DNA of 64,000 nucleotides, taken from positions 62,001-126,000 of the forward strand of contig CAJNYU010000003.1 in assembly GCA_905331475.1 (NCBI GenBank), written 5' to 3'. Under the pieces are notes generated by a model that was not told the DNA's origin, did no database searches, and saw only the letters and a program-made list of their open reading frames with translations. The DNA is from Rotaria socialis. Lineage: Eukaryota > Rotifera > Eurotatoria > Philodinida > Philodinidae. The number at the start of each line of letters is the position of its first letter. Within the stretch, counting starts at the first letter, position 1. The translations under genes were made by a program, and so were the position numbers. Positions 45,613-57,551 of this stretch are shown piece after piece.

Positions 45613-48600
45613 TCACAATAAGCGACCACGACAATTGGATGCTTGACATTGACAATCGATATGTACATTAGGCATACAACCCACTTTATAATTGTAATCC
45701 CAACATATTTCTATTAATATGTAAAAACAAATTCAATAGAGAAGAAATTTCTCCGGAAGCTTACCTTCACCAGCCCGGATATGTCGACATGCAAAAAGTG
45801 CAATTACCGGAAATCTAGGATCATGAGAATTAATAAATATCTGTAAGAACAAGCAAAAAGGATATTATCGAGTAATAATACATTTAAATGAGAAATTACG
45901 TTTTGGATCTCCACATTTGGTTTACATGAGTGATTGTAAAATCGGCTTATTGAACCATAATGCTTTGCATCGATAATAAAACATGAATCCTCATCCTCTT
46001 CATGATCATCATCATCGTCGTCGTCATCGTCGTCGTCGCTTGGCTGACCATCATGGGATAATCGAATACACTTTTTTACTGGAATTAGAGTTTTGGCTAG
46101 AATTGCAACAAAGAAAAAATAAGATAAAAGTTTTAAAATTTATAAGAACACTTTTATATCTCATTCGTTACAAACCTATGCAGAAAATAGAAATCACATT
46201 GCATGTGCTTCTTATCACTTACCACATATCTTTACCAATTATGTTATTTATGTATTGATAATGTCTGTATTTTCTTTCTTTTCATATCAGCACAAAAAAC
46301 ATGCATTTGACCTTTGTCGATGATACGCATGAAAAAGATGGTTACAAAGTAAAATCAATTTTCTTGGCTCGTAAATATGGTCAAGATGATTCATGACTAT
46401 TCGAAACACTTGACTAACTGATTGTATTTCATCTTAAAAGCGAATGCCGTGTGATTTTATGGCCTACGGCGATACTCGCAACAACTAGTAGTAGTAGTGC
46501 TTACGATTTTTGTTCAGAAGTATGCATAAATGATTCAATAGCTAGTGTTTAATATCGAAAATTTAACATATGACGAGAAAGAATTCAAATTAGTAAAAGA
46601 ATAAATAAAATCGTTTTACTAAAGAAATTTTGCAGCGTCATCTATAAAAAAAAGCGTATCTCCCAGCTATTGAAGACAACTTAGATTCAATAGATAATAC
46701 TGACGCATCAATATTATCAGTTTTCTCAATCGAAATTTTCGATAACTTATTCAGTTAATCGTATATGAATTCATTTCGAAATTTCTTACCATTTAAAACA
46801 TCATTAAAATTATTTTTCAACGCTTGTTGTCGGCTTTTATTATCATTTGTCTTTAAATGACTTTGATGATCTAATATAGCCAAATATTTAAAATCACGAT
46901 GTGCTGCCATATCTCCATTTATTAATTCTCCAACATAAGCATTAATAAAGCTAACAAAAATATGAAAATCTAATTTGTTATCAGAAAAAATTCTTCTATT
47001 CTTTACCTTCCATGAGGTATATCATGAAGAACACGTAAAGCCCAACCTTTTGTAGTCGTATGAAATAATTGTAATTGCTGATGCAGACTATGTTGAACAA
47101 GACGATTTGTACATTGTTTTGCATGACATGAACATTTCGAATTACATTCATAGATTCCACTCCAAACAGGAACCTTTAAACGTTGATGAATATATCCGAA
47201 ACGTGAAATCATTTTCTCCATGGACAACTTTCGTCGCCGCCAACTACGTATTTGTTCGTTTCCGTTTAGCCTTGCTTGCTCGAATGTTTTAAGCCAACAT
47301 GAGCATTTCATTCTGTCACGACAACTTCAGAGAGAGAGAGAAATATATCAAGACGAACGTTCGATTGAACCTCTAAACTTACTTATCCGTACACGAACAG
47401 CATGTCATTGTTGATGTATCATTTGAAATTTTTAATTTTGAAGGTGTTTGTGTCACGTATGTAAATTCTTCTGGAAGTTCTAAATTATTTTCATTATAAA
47501 TAGGAATTTTCACATGTTCTTTTCCTTGTGATATGTCTTCATTGAGAATATATTTTGAATTATATTTAAGGCACGATTCAAGACGTGTTACCCGGTCATT
47601 GACAAAAAATTTAATTGTTAATTTCGAATCGGTTTGAAATAGATATTCTTCAATTTCGTCTAATGTCAAAAATGAACGACCACATGGCGAACGATATAGA
47701 TAAGTTGAACTAAATGGCAATTTTTTACGTGTTGATGGTTTCTTTGTAAATTGGCCTTCCCCATGACGATCGATATGAAAATAAGTCCAGCCGCATCTAA
47801 TAAAGCAATGATAGTAAAATCGATGAGAAGAAATTTTTGAAAAACATTCTTACGAAAGTGGTAATGTGTAGGGGTTTTCGGTAATGTTATGTGGTGCAAA
47901 ATTTTCTTCAGCGGTCAGTACACAATAACGAGAACATTGATGAGATTGATACAAGTTCGACAACGATGTACGTGTTGAAACTCGCAGTGGTGGTGGTGGT
48001 GGTTGAGAAACTAAAATGAAGATTAAGTGCGAGTTCTCGGTTTTTTTGTGTGTTCGAGTTGAGGATATAGATTAATAGGAAAAACCTTTTATGCCTATAT
48101 TTTCATCGTATCATTACTGTCGTAGGGCGAAAGTGCATGAGATAGATATCCAGAGATCCTAATATATATCTCAACATTTCCAATGTTATTGTGTCTGAAT
48201 AGAAAGCAAACTAAGAGATTTAATCATTTTCTACAATACTACACTCATAATGTAGAGAGGTTCCGGTCGAAATATGAAAGTCGGGTTTTCCGAAAGAGAC
48301 TTAGTGGCCATATAAAAAAAAATGAATGAGACAATGTATCATCGTCGAAGTTGTCTGTGTATTTGGTATACACTGTGTGCAGCCAATGACAAAGATAAAT
48401 CTTCGTTGATTACCCATATTTTCTCTTCCGGGTAAAAAACTGTTAAACTTCGGAAGAAAACTCGGCCTTCAACGAACCGCTGTTTTAATAGGCTCGCATG
48501 CTTCATGAAACACTGTTAATAGAAAGCCGAAATTTCATTAAGATGGGCCAAGGGAAATGGCAAATAATGAGAAATTATAGTTTTATATCTTCAAAAATGT

Positions 48601-49979
48601 TAATCACCGTTAACTTACTTGGTAATATTTCTTCACATTTTCGTTTATTTTGTAAAATCACAGGACTTGCTATATCTACTGATGCTATTTCTGCATCATC
48701 AATTAGTAATGAATCTAAGTGCATCCATATTTCTGTTTGTGCCTGTCTTTCATAAAATTTTAATTTTACTATTGAACAATCAGTATCAATCATTCGTGCA
48801 TTATGATATTTATCATCGAATTTTTTTACTCGAACTTCATCTTGAAGTTGAAATTTTCGTTTATTTGAATTTTTATTGTAAATTAATTTTTCCAAGTTTT
48901 GTCGAAGCATTGTCGATTCAATCGAACGCAGATTTCGTTCAAAATCTTGGCAAAGACATACATATATCGTATTATTATTCGTTGTATAAGTGGCAGTGCC
49001 ATCATCAAATAAAATTAAATATCGTTGATAATTATGTAGCGAAGGAATTTCACATATAAATCCTAAGGAAAATGTTTTTGATGTTGAGGATGGTTTGTAC
49101 ATTATTCGAGTTTGTTCTGGAATCGCTACATGTTCAATATTCAAACATATTGATAAATATAAATGTCGTTTTGGTATTGAATAAAGATAATTTAAATGGG
49201 AAATCTAATAAGAGAAATACATGTATATCGAAATAATGAACTTTCCTTATGCAAATAGTTGTAAATGACGTTATACTAGATACTATGAAAAAAATTAGCA
49301 TTACAGGCGTAAGAATATGCAAGCGAAAAATATTCGGAATCTGATTTTCATGAAAATTTACTTTCATCGATCCAGTTAGTGTTGAACAGTCCGAGAGATA
49401 CTCGTTGATTCCTTATTGGTTAATAATTATTTGAATCAGCAAATATTTTTACATGTGTACATACTCTGACAAAAAATAATCCTTATCGAGTCAAACGAAA
49501 GTGAGAGGTGGATAGTTTTCATTTGATTTTACCGTGAGACGTTCTTGCTTCTCAAGGTTAACAACAGGATCAACAATTTGAACATCAAGTGTTCGATTTT
49601 CATAGATAAGTAGAAGATTTGTACGTCTTGACAAAGTATGCGGTAATGCATTTGTAAGTAATAAATGAAAATTTGGCTAAAATGAAAAGAAGATTAGGTT
49701 GCATTCTATGATATACTGATTTAGTTTTTTTTAAACTAACATCGTTGCGCGATAACGAGGGAGTGGTTGGGTCACTCGATTCGATAATAAAACAATCATC
49801 AGATGAATTTTCTTCATCATCAACGATTACTTGTAACGGGATGTACTGATAATTTTCTTTATTTTGCTATTTGTTTAAAAAAAGAAAGAAAATGTAGCTG
49901 TGAGATTAGTTTTTAAGGGTTATTATTTTTTATGGATACATACTCTTTCGTATTCGAACTTCATGATTGTCGGCAGCAT
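45613..49979 (-). CDS. SETDB1: SETDB1-type histone H3K9 methyltransferase, copy B
   Basis: Exons 49944-49979, 49741-49866, 49533-49678, 48619-49204 (Tudor; FDDKYHNARMIDTDCSIVKL), 47854-48010, 47393-47796 (MBD; RKKLPFSSTYLYRSPCGRSF), 47007-47324 (pre-SET; NCRDRMKCSCW ... CNSKCSCHAKQCTNRLVQ), 46790-46950 (SET; FINAYVGELINGD), 45900-46078 (poly-Asp insert, FYNHSCKPNVEIQN), 45775-45840 and 45613-45710 (EICWDYNYK, post-SET CQCQASNCRGRLL). The start MLPTIMKFEYERQNKEN follows an acceptor-like TTCTTCACAG by 25 nt and gives an acidic N-terminus with a DDEENSSDDCFIIE stretch that could be a SUMO-interacting motif. All SET signature residues including WDYN are kept. Similarity to copy A is moderate (roughly 40-45% in MBD and Tudor by eye), so the tandem duplication is old. 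Confidence 0.93.
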
Positions 49980-52150
49980 TTTCTCGACGATGAAACGATG
50001 TTATCTGTGAAGAAAAATGATGTTTTAAGAAAAGTAAAAAATATATAATTATAAAGAAATGGTCGACGAAACATCTAATGCACTAACATATATTTTGGCA
50101 TCCATTTTATCTATCTGTTCTCTTAGCTATTTGTTTTCTTTCATTCTCTATCGCGCATGAGAAAAATATATAGATCACGTTTTAAATTGCACTTGTCTAT
50201 AGAGAATAAACATTTTAACCTGGAGAATCTATAACATATAGCTATATGAAATTCTTCGACAATTATATCATCATAGAATTTGGGAAAATGATTCGGTAAT
50301 TCTACAGAATCGGGGAGTCGTTTTGAACGATCAAATTTTTACTACTTGTACTTTATCATACAAAAAGTACATTACATGCATTCAAGTGTTTTGAAATGCT
50401 TCGTCCGAAGAAAAATTCAATGCTGATTTTTATTCTATTAGATGGTAATTGTGAATTGCTGCTGTTTTTTTCTAATATCTGTTTATTAAGTGAGAATGTA
50501 CTACTAGATTGAATTGTGAAAGATAATTAGTCTATCGTCGATTCATGCATCAATTAGAATTACGTGTCATAATTGACACATTGCCGAATAAGATTGATGT
50601 TCATAATTATCCTTGAATCAATACTTTTGTTTATATTTCTCATACAGTGTTAAATTTCCGACAGATTCTCAGCTCTACAATGACTTTCTGTTTCACCAAT
50701 GTTTTTTTTGCTTCACAATCTCGAAAAGATATCTTTTTTATAGGCAAAAAAAAGTGATTGATTGCGTGTCTTGAGCTTTTCCACTACCAAATTCATACAA
50801 CTAAAGTTGATACCATCGATTTATGCAAATATTGCTAGTTCGCATTGAGAAATATGTGGCGATTGATGAATTCAACGCCTATATGAATTTGATAAAATGA
50901 TTTTGACGACAATGTAAATAAATTTTTAATTTAGTATGAACAGATCTGAAAATAGTTCGTTCTCTGTTGATCAATACTTTAATAAGAGTAGTAAAATATT
51001 AGAATATTTCTGTATTTCTAATAATATTTGCAAGTCTATCCAGATTAAAACAGAAATAACATTTTCGCAATAGGAAAAATCCTCTTCTCGTTTATAAAGG
51101 CGTTGAAATCATGTTAGAATATTCCGGAGTATTCTATCCCTCTAAGATTTCTCTCGAAGAAGGATTTTATGTTCGAAAGCTTACTGAACACGGAAATTAA
51201 TATGTATACCATGCTAATATACGGTGATTGAATCAATGAAACGAAGAATAAAGTGACACTTACTGATTCCCATGTCGTATGCAATGGATATTATCAGTAG
51301 AAGAAAAGAATGTCTGCTGTGAAGATGCACTTAATAGTATACAATGAATTTAATCAATGATCGGAAATTCGAAATGAGAATACTGTAGAGCGCGTATATC
51401 AATTATCATAATGTTTTGACTTTTTGATTACATTTCTTTTTGCAAGAGTCTGTATAAACACTGGTAATATATCATAATGATCAGAGTTGAGATTCATCAA
51501 TTCAGTCTCTCAGCAAACTTCAATAGCAAGTTGCTGAATCTTAAAATACTTTCCAGCTCAAATTTTCATGCTGTATTAGAATTGGGATAGTTTCAAGAAA
51601 TAGACACCGATAAATTCTTTTCATTCGGATAAAAAGTTAACGAATTAAACTAAAATAAATTTAATCTCACATAGACAAATCGTTTCCATCGGTCCTGTTT
51701 CTTTTGGTCTATATACGTTTTAAAATTTAAACTATATCATATTTTCCTATCGATCGTCTCAATCTATATTCATGAATACTTGCTATTGTACTATACTGAT
51801 ACATGTTTTGTGAACGAACAATTTCCGTTTAACTAATGCCTTGGAAAAGTACAGGTACAACGGTGCCGCCAATAGGAATGTATTATTGCGTTCGATTTCC
51901 TTGCTACTCAATTTAGGCCCATGTTAAAGCATTGGCGAAACATCTTGATGGATATTTTAATAAATATTTCATTTATTTTACTATTCAAAATTCTCTGATT
52001 ACAAAGTATGTGAAAACTTCCTATATGATTAAAGGTGGCTACAGATACGAAAGTGTAGACAATATAACTTCGTAACAAAAATGTTTATTGAATATGAATA
52101 TATTGACATCATATTAAATACAGTTAGAAAATTAAAAGTACATGAAGTTT
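49980..52150. other. Spacer upstream of SETDB1 copy B
   Basis: AT-rich, about 2.1 kb, with no supported coding frame or RNA gene. It probably contains promoter sequence for copy B at its left end and the 3' flank of the first zinc-finger gene at its right end. Confidence 0.45.
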
Positions 52151-53347
52151 TTACAAGCGTCGCTCCCATTCACGTGCCGATTGAATACACTCTTCTGGAA
52201 ATAGATAAAAATAAACTATAAATCAAAAGAAAACATAAACATCATTATTTACCATCATGTAAATATAAACATTTATCACCCAAACGACAGTTCCCTCTAA
52301 CAGCATATTTACAGGGAATAATACGTGTTTGAATATTATTATTATTATTATTAAAAGTTTTCGATGGTTTTTGCTTATTCGAATTTATTAAAGTTGGCAT
52401 TGCAGGCGAAGAAGATTTATTGTAAATCGAGCTGCTATCATAACATGAAACACTGTCCAAATTGTCTTCATCTAAATTGTGTTCTTCTGCAACTTCAATA
52501 TGTTTCTCCATAGTTGACTAGCGAAAACAAAGCAACATAGATCAGAGATTTTAATGATTCGTACGTACAGGATCTATCAGATAAGGCGAAGCAGAAGAAG
52601 ATTGATTGATAGATGATTGCACACATTGTGTTTCCATGAACTGAAGAAATGAAACTAGTTTTTTGTTGAGTTGACTAAATTTCGTTTTAAAAAACAAAAA
52701 GCGATGAACAAACGAATTTTTTAATCTAACATAACTACATAGAAAGCTAAATACTACAAACAACTGACTCGTTTTCATACTTGATTGAGAGTGTCAGAAC
52801 TATGCTTGAGTTCACCAAGAAGTTCTAAATGAATTTAAAAAAATAAATACTCAATTTTTCTTTTTCTTAATTTTTAGCAAACTTTGTAGCGTATCGATAT
52901 CTCTGTTTGCACACTGAAGATTTCCCATGGTGGATTGGAGATTATTCAAAAGATGATATTTCTATAAATAGATTTCTATTTTCAACAAAATTATACACAA
53001 AAAAATTATCATCCTACTTGCGATGAAAAAGATTTGTTAATAATTCGAAAACGATAGAATTGTTCACTATCTTTAGACAGATCTAATATTTGCCTGTCAT
53101 CAGTAAGTGAAATATATTCGTTAAATCTTTTATCATACATTTGTAATGTATATAGAGATTTATGATCGAGCTTAATACCAAAATGATTACTAATCAACTG
53201 CAAAAGTTTTGAAGTTGATATCAGACGATCATTTAATGACGCGCGTTGACATCGTGCACCAAACTCGACAATGATCCATGTTTCGGACTGAGTGAAATAA
53301 AGAAAAAATTAAAAAAACGAAAATGTAGAAAAAAATAGATGTACCAT
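52151..53347 (-). CDS. CCCH zinc-finger protein, paralogue 1
   Basis: Eight exons: 53345-53347 (only the ATG), 53018-53287, 52883-52961, 52781-52824, 52569-52640, 52253-52517 and 52151-52194, with one further border uncertain. The N-terminal 90 residues (ETWIIVEFGARCQRASLNDR ... YISLTDDRQILDLS) look like a ubiquitin-like or PB1-like fold. A coiled stretch (LLNNLQSTMGNLQCANRDID, KLLGELKHSSDTLNQ) follows, then a Ser/Asn-rich linker and one CCCH finger, PCKYAVRGNCRLGDKCLYLH (C-x7-C-x5-C-x3-H), near the C-terminus, ending AREWERRL. A single CCCH finger of this spacing generally binds RNA; the rest is unrecognised. The ATG is 9 nt after an acceptor-like TTTTTTATTTCAG and is split from the remaining CDS by an intron. 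A paralogue lies 1 kb upstream on the same strand. Confidence 0.7.
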
Positions 53348-54408
53348 TGTTTTGATCTGAAATAAAAAAGAAAGAGAAATTTGACTGAGAGATATTGGAT
53401 AGACAAAATGATTCATCGTGTTATAGTTTTTAATAGAATAAGAATGCCTATTTAATAATCGTATTTATGTATAAAATTTAAATAAAGAAACAATACAGCA
53501 GTAAACCTATTTTTTCATGTATTTCATTATCAAGGTACTGTCGAATGAATTTAAACTTCTGATTCTATCAATAGAAATTTAGCCTATTAGTGAAATTTGA
53601 TTATACTAATTTCTTACAGGTTAAAGATATAAATCCCTTTTTTGTTGTTGAAAGAGTGAACTCACCTGATTGATTTACTCCGAGCGTACATGTTTATCGT
53701 ACTTTTTGTAGGGATCCGATAATTTCAGCCTATTGAAGTGTTTCTCCTCAAGAAAATTAATTGTTGAATTTTTTGATCTTATCATCACTCCAAGCCGAAA
53801 AGAGAATTTTTCATTTACTCAAACAGGCTCAATTCTAGGGTAGATTTCCTGATAGGATATTATCATTAACTCACAATCCATAGATCAGTTTCCTTGTTGT
53901 TCTGTAGATGAGCCGCGACATTCATTAAAGAAAAATACGGTATCTCCACCGCAATAACCTTCGAATCCGAAGTCTTTTCAGGGTCTTCATTTCTCATTAG
54001 AACCTTTATGACCTCGACTTGACATTAATTCGATACTTCTCGTGTTCATATTCTCTATACTTATCTAAATTAAAATAAACAAATAACAATAGTAAGCAAA
54101 ACTCATCTTTTTTTATTCATAATAACAAGAAAGAACCATCCCGATTTTCGGTTTAAAGAACGTATACAGTTCAATTGAAAGTTAAAAAAGAGTCAGCACT
54201 AATAATAACGTCGAGCACTACTAGATAAAAAAGAATACTAGCCGTACTCCAAATTTGTAGAAAGCACAGCTGTAAGCGCAATAAAAATTATAGAAGAAAA
54301 AACGAAACGGAATGTATCGAAATGAACGCAGCAAGATATTGATATACAATTAATAACAGCAAGGATAAAACCATGCAGTAGGAAGATTTGAAAGATAAAA
54401 AACAGTCG
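53348..54408. other. Spacer between the two zinc-finger paralogues
   Basis: About 1 kb, AT-rich, with a slightly GC-richer patch near 53880-54060. I see no coding frame or repeat that I can support. Confidence 0.4.
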
Positions 54409-55739
54409 TTAAACAACATGAATAAATCGACATTGACTTCCTAAATAAATTTGAAACAATATTTCAAGATTACTTCTGATTTTGATGATTTACCTCGTCT
54501 AAAATAAACGCAAAAGAAATAATTTCATTAACATATTTTTCTTAAAGTCTTACTTGCAATTGCCACCAGCTGCATATTTGCATGGAACTACAATAAATCA
54601 ATAAATAGATAAACGTCAATATTTATACACGTACTGTTCTTTTTCTTTTCGACCGGTAATGGCACTTTATTTAGATTGATTGGTTTTTTCAAACGAGGCT
54701 TTTCACCAAATTGTTCTTGATTATAATTTTTCTGATATTTGACTTTATTAATATTCCAATGAGAACGAGAACGAGGATTGTATGATTGATTACGCCATTC
54801 AGGTTTACTATTATTATTTATCATTATTGAATTTGGTTGATTAACAAGTGTTGAATCTTCACGGCATTCGAAATAAACACTTTCATATTCATGGTCACTA
54901 TGAGCTGATTCAAACACTGATAGACTTCCAGCGTCACGATCGATACCTTCATCGGTGCTTTGAGAATCTAGTGAAGATGCATTTAATGGTCGATGGTTTG
55001 GTAATGGTTTAAAACCAGGTGGAGCAGTAAGATCATGATGTAGTCGATTTTCTTTGAAATACTCATTTGATGCTGTTGTGTTCAATGGCGTATCTTGTTG
55101 GTTGTCTTCATCAGTAAGTGTCTAAAATCAATTCGGTGAAGAGAAGTTCTTCTGTTTAAAAGTCTTACCGTGATAATATTTCTATAGTTTCTATGAATAG
55201 AATTGATAAGAACTAGAAAGAAAATGAAATTTGTTAAAATGGTTTTCATAAAAAGAAGATACAAACGAGCAATATTTTGTATTTCATTTGATACTATATT
55301 CAATCGTTGTTTTAATGAAGCCTAGAAAAAGAAAATATCGATCATAGATTTCTAAAAAATATTTTTTTTGTATTACTATTTCATTTTTATCACTATATAT
55401 TGTATTTGACAATTCTGTTGTTCGATTATTTTTCAATTGTATTTTAAAACGTTGATAATTATTATATTGAGTAAAATCAATACTTGTCATAGAATCGAGT
55501 CGTTTATGAGATAATAAAATTTCATATGTTTGTAAATCGAATTTCATTTGAAATACTTGAGAAAATAATTCGATTAATTCTTGTAAAGTAAAATAAACTT
55601 TATTTAATTTAATGCGTTGCCGTTGTTGACCTAATTCTATAATTATTGTTGGCAAACCCTATTTTTAAAATCAAATTACACTTAAAAAAGACAAAGGTAA
55701 TCATCATTTCTTCGATCTCACCATATCCATGGTTCTCAT
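54409..55739 (-). CDS. CCCH zinc-finger protein, paralogue 2, with a 5-nt microexon
   Basis: Start MRTMDM at 55722-55739, immediately after GTTTTAG, joined to LPTIIIELGQQRQRIKLNKV in exon 55297-55656. The N-terminal domain aligns with that of the neighbouring paralogue. Next come ASLKQRLNIVSNEIQNIA, a further short exon (SIHRNYRNIIT), a long exon (about 54637-55123) with LTAPPGFKPLP and an acidic/Ser-rich linker, then 54554-54587 encoding IPCKYAAGGNCK. The finger is completed by ACGAG (54494-54498) and a last exon 54409-54440 to read GNCKRGSQCRFIHVV, giving C-x7-C-x5-C-x3-H, exactly the spacing in the paralogue where one exon encodes it all. The function is unknown; single-stranded RNA binding is the family expectation. 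Confidence 0.7.
54494..54498 (-). other. Putative 5-nt coding microexon
   Basis: Minus-strand TTTATTTTAG|ACGAG|GTAAATC: a consensus acceptor and donor flank just five bases. Inserting them is the only way I found to complete the CCCH finger in frame (AA + ACGAG + GA gives Lys-Arg-Gly). The flanking introns are about 53 and 55 bp, typical for the window. Confidence 0.65.
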
Positions 55740-56018
55740 CTAAAACGTATGCAAATATATATATATGTGTGTGTTTAAATAAATAGATATCTCAATGAAC
55801 TATTCATTTCAAATATTCGTTCACCGAAAAGTCTTGTCTTTCGTTGCTTTTTTTTTTCGTTCGTTATGGTAGCAATGATTGATAGACTTCAGACAGCCAA
55901 TCAATATTTGGCGATATATAATATATATTAGAAATAATAAATACAATAACCGCGAACAGTTACAACGATTTCTATAACAAATGCTTATCGCCAAGGAAAA
56001 AGTTCTGAATTATTTGCG

Positions 56019-56442
56019 TCAATTTCTTCGTTTTGACATATGTACAGAGGTCGCCATTGGCATAGATTTATATAAACGTGAAGATCGTTGAAAGTTCGAT
56101 TGTGACTTTTCTCTTACTGATGATGAAGATGTAATTGCAAGAAGACTTTTGAGCATTGATCTTTCAAATTCAACACGTTTTGAATCATTCGAAGGTACAT
56201 TTAATGCATCAAATTGTCGTGATCGATGTTCATAAACTAAACGAAGTAAAAGTAAACGGTGGTCCCCATGTGAATCATTCGATTGACTAAGTAAATTTTC
56301 AATTTGTTGTGATAATGACAATTCAATTTTCTAATAATTTCAAAATTAAATAGCTCAAAAATAAAAGCAATGATCTAATTGAACTTACATTTGGTTTTCG
56401 TCGAAAGCTTGCTCGCAATTTATCGAATAGATGCATATTCAT
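56019..56442 (-). CDS. Small unknown protein (about 121 aa)
   Basis: Two exons, 56389-56442 and 56019-56330, joined in frame by a 58-bp GT-AG intron. The start MNMHLFDKLRASFRRKPN lies directly downstream of a (CA)n tract on the minus strand. The rest is a helical segment (LSLSQQIENLLSQSNDSHGD, HRLLLLRLVYEHRSRQFDAL, KRVEFERSMLKSLLAI) and a basic Ser-rich tail ending MSKRRN. No signal peptide or membrane segment is visible. I do not recognise the family. Good splice borders and coding-like composition support a real gene. Confidence 0.5.
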
Positions 56443-56572
56443 GCGTGTGTGTGTGTGTGTGTGAGGAAAATACAATGACTGACGACAACATAAAGAAAAG
56501 AAGAAGAAAAAAATATAGACAATTGCCGATTGTTATTGTCAACACTGATAGCATATATATATATATATATGC
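56440..56572. repeat. (TG)n and (AT)n microsatellites
   Basis: A GTGTGTGTGTGTGTGTG tract lies at 56445-56462, abutting the start codon of the small gene, and an ATATATATATATATATAT tract at 56551-56571. Confidence 0.8.
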
Positions 56573-56828
56573 GAAATATCACCTCTTTCCCTGGACATTT
56601 GTTATTCACCGAAATCGAATTTTTCTCTGTACTCACTTTATCTAATTTGTGACTCAAACAAGTTCGATTATCATCAGTCGTCGTTATAGTAAAAAAACAT
56701 ATTTGAAATTAAGAATTTCACTTTTATTTTCTCTAGTTATAAGATTATTTCAAATTCAAACAAAATATAGATGTGATAAGCCTATCTATCTGATTCGGAA
56801 TAAAAAGAAAGTCCAATTAAGACGAAGA

Positions 56829-57551
56829 TCAACGTCGTTGTAAAGTTGTTGGAATTGTTTGCTCAGAAAACGTTCGATCTTCCATAGCTTCATGAAGTTC
56901 ACCATATTTCGATATCGCATGATTTGGATTAATAACTTCTCTCATAGTTTCATGTTTTGGTTGTTTCATACCAAGAAAAAATCCAAGTAATGCAAGTACC
57001 GATACATTAAATAATGCAATTACAGCTAATATATATGCCCAACGAATTTGACACGTACCAAGATTAAAATCATTGACATTAGAACCACATACTATTCGAA
57101 TTTTTTCACTATCAAAACCGAACGGATAAACTATAAGAGCAATCAGTAAACAAATCGAACAAATAAATTGTATTATTGCAGCTATGAAATAGACCAAACG
57201 TGGACGGACGAATATGAACAGTATAAACAATACAAGACATAAAAGAATAAGTAGTGCAGAGAAGCCAACAAAAAATGTTGCGATAGCAAATGGTACATTA
57301 AGAATTGTTCCAAAATTAGTCCATGCTCCTTGACAATCGAATTCAAAATCTGTGATTGTACTTATACAATATGAATATAGACCGAAATGGCCAGCGCGTG
57401 GACTTGCTAGAGTATCACCAATCCATTGTGGTTGAACAAATACGAATATATTAAGAATGGCGAAACAAGCCGTAAGAAACATCCAAATAAAACCGATAAT
57501 TCTTAAGATCCATTTAAGCGCTGCATTTTGTTTTGGCTGTATTGTCATCAT
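56829..57551 (-). CDS. LHFPL: LHFPL-family tetraspan membrane protein
   Basis: Single-exon frame of about 240 aa. I take the tandem ATGs at 57546-57551 (MMTIQPKQN) as start, because the six codons before them open only with TTG. Four membrane segments are clear: GFIWMFLTACFAILNIFVFV, a pair around FAIATFFVGFSALLILLCLV and LVYFIAAIIQFICSICLLIA, and WAYILAVIALFNVSVLALLG. The first extracellular loop carries QPQWIGDTLASPRAGHFGLY, and the second has VCGSNVNDFNLGTCQIRWAY, matching LHFPL3/4/5 ([33 protein letters not shown]). Family members are auxiliary partners of membrane complexes such as the hair-cell transduction channel (LHFPL5) and GABA-A receptors (LHFPL4). The lack of introns contrasts with its neighbours and could indicate a retrocopy or simple intron loss. 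Confidence 0.9.
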   Translation of the reverse strand: MMTIQPKQNAALKWILRIIGFIWMFLTACFAILNIFVFVQPQWIGDTLASPRAGHFGLYSYCISTITDFEFDCQGAWTNFGTILNVPFAIATFFVGFSALLILLCLVLFILFIFVRPRLVYFIAAIIQFICSICLLIALIVYPFGFDSEKIRIVCGSNVNDFNLGTCQIRWAYILAVIALFNVSVLALLGFFLGMKQPKHETMREVINPNHAISKYGELHEAMEDRTFSEQTIPTTLQRR

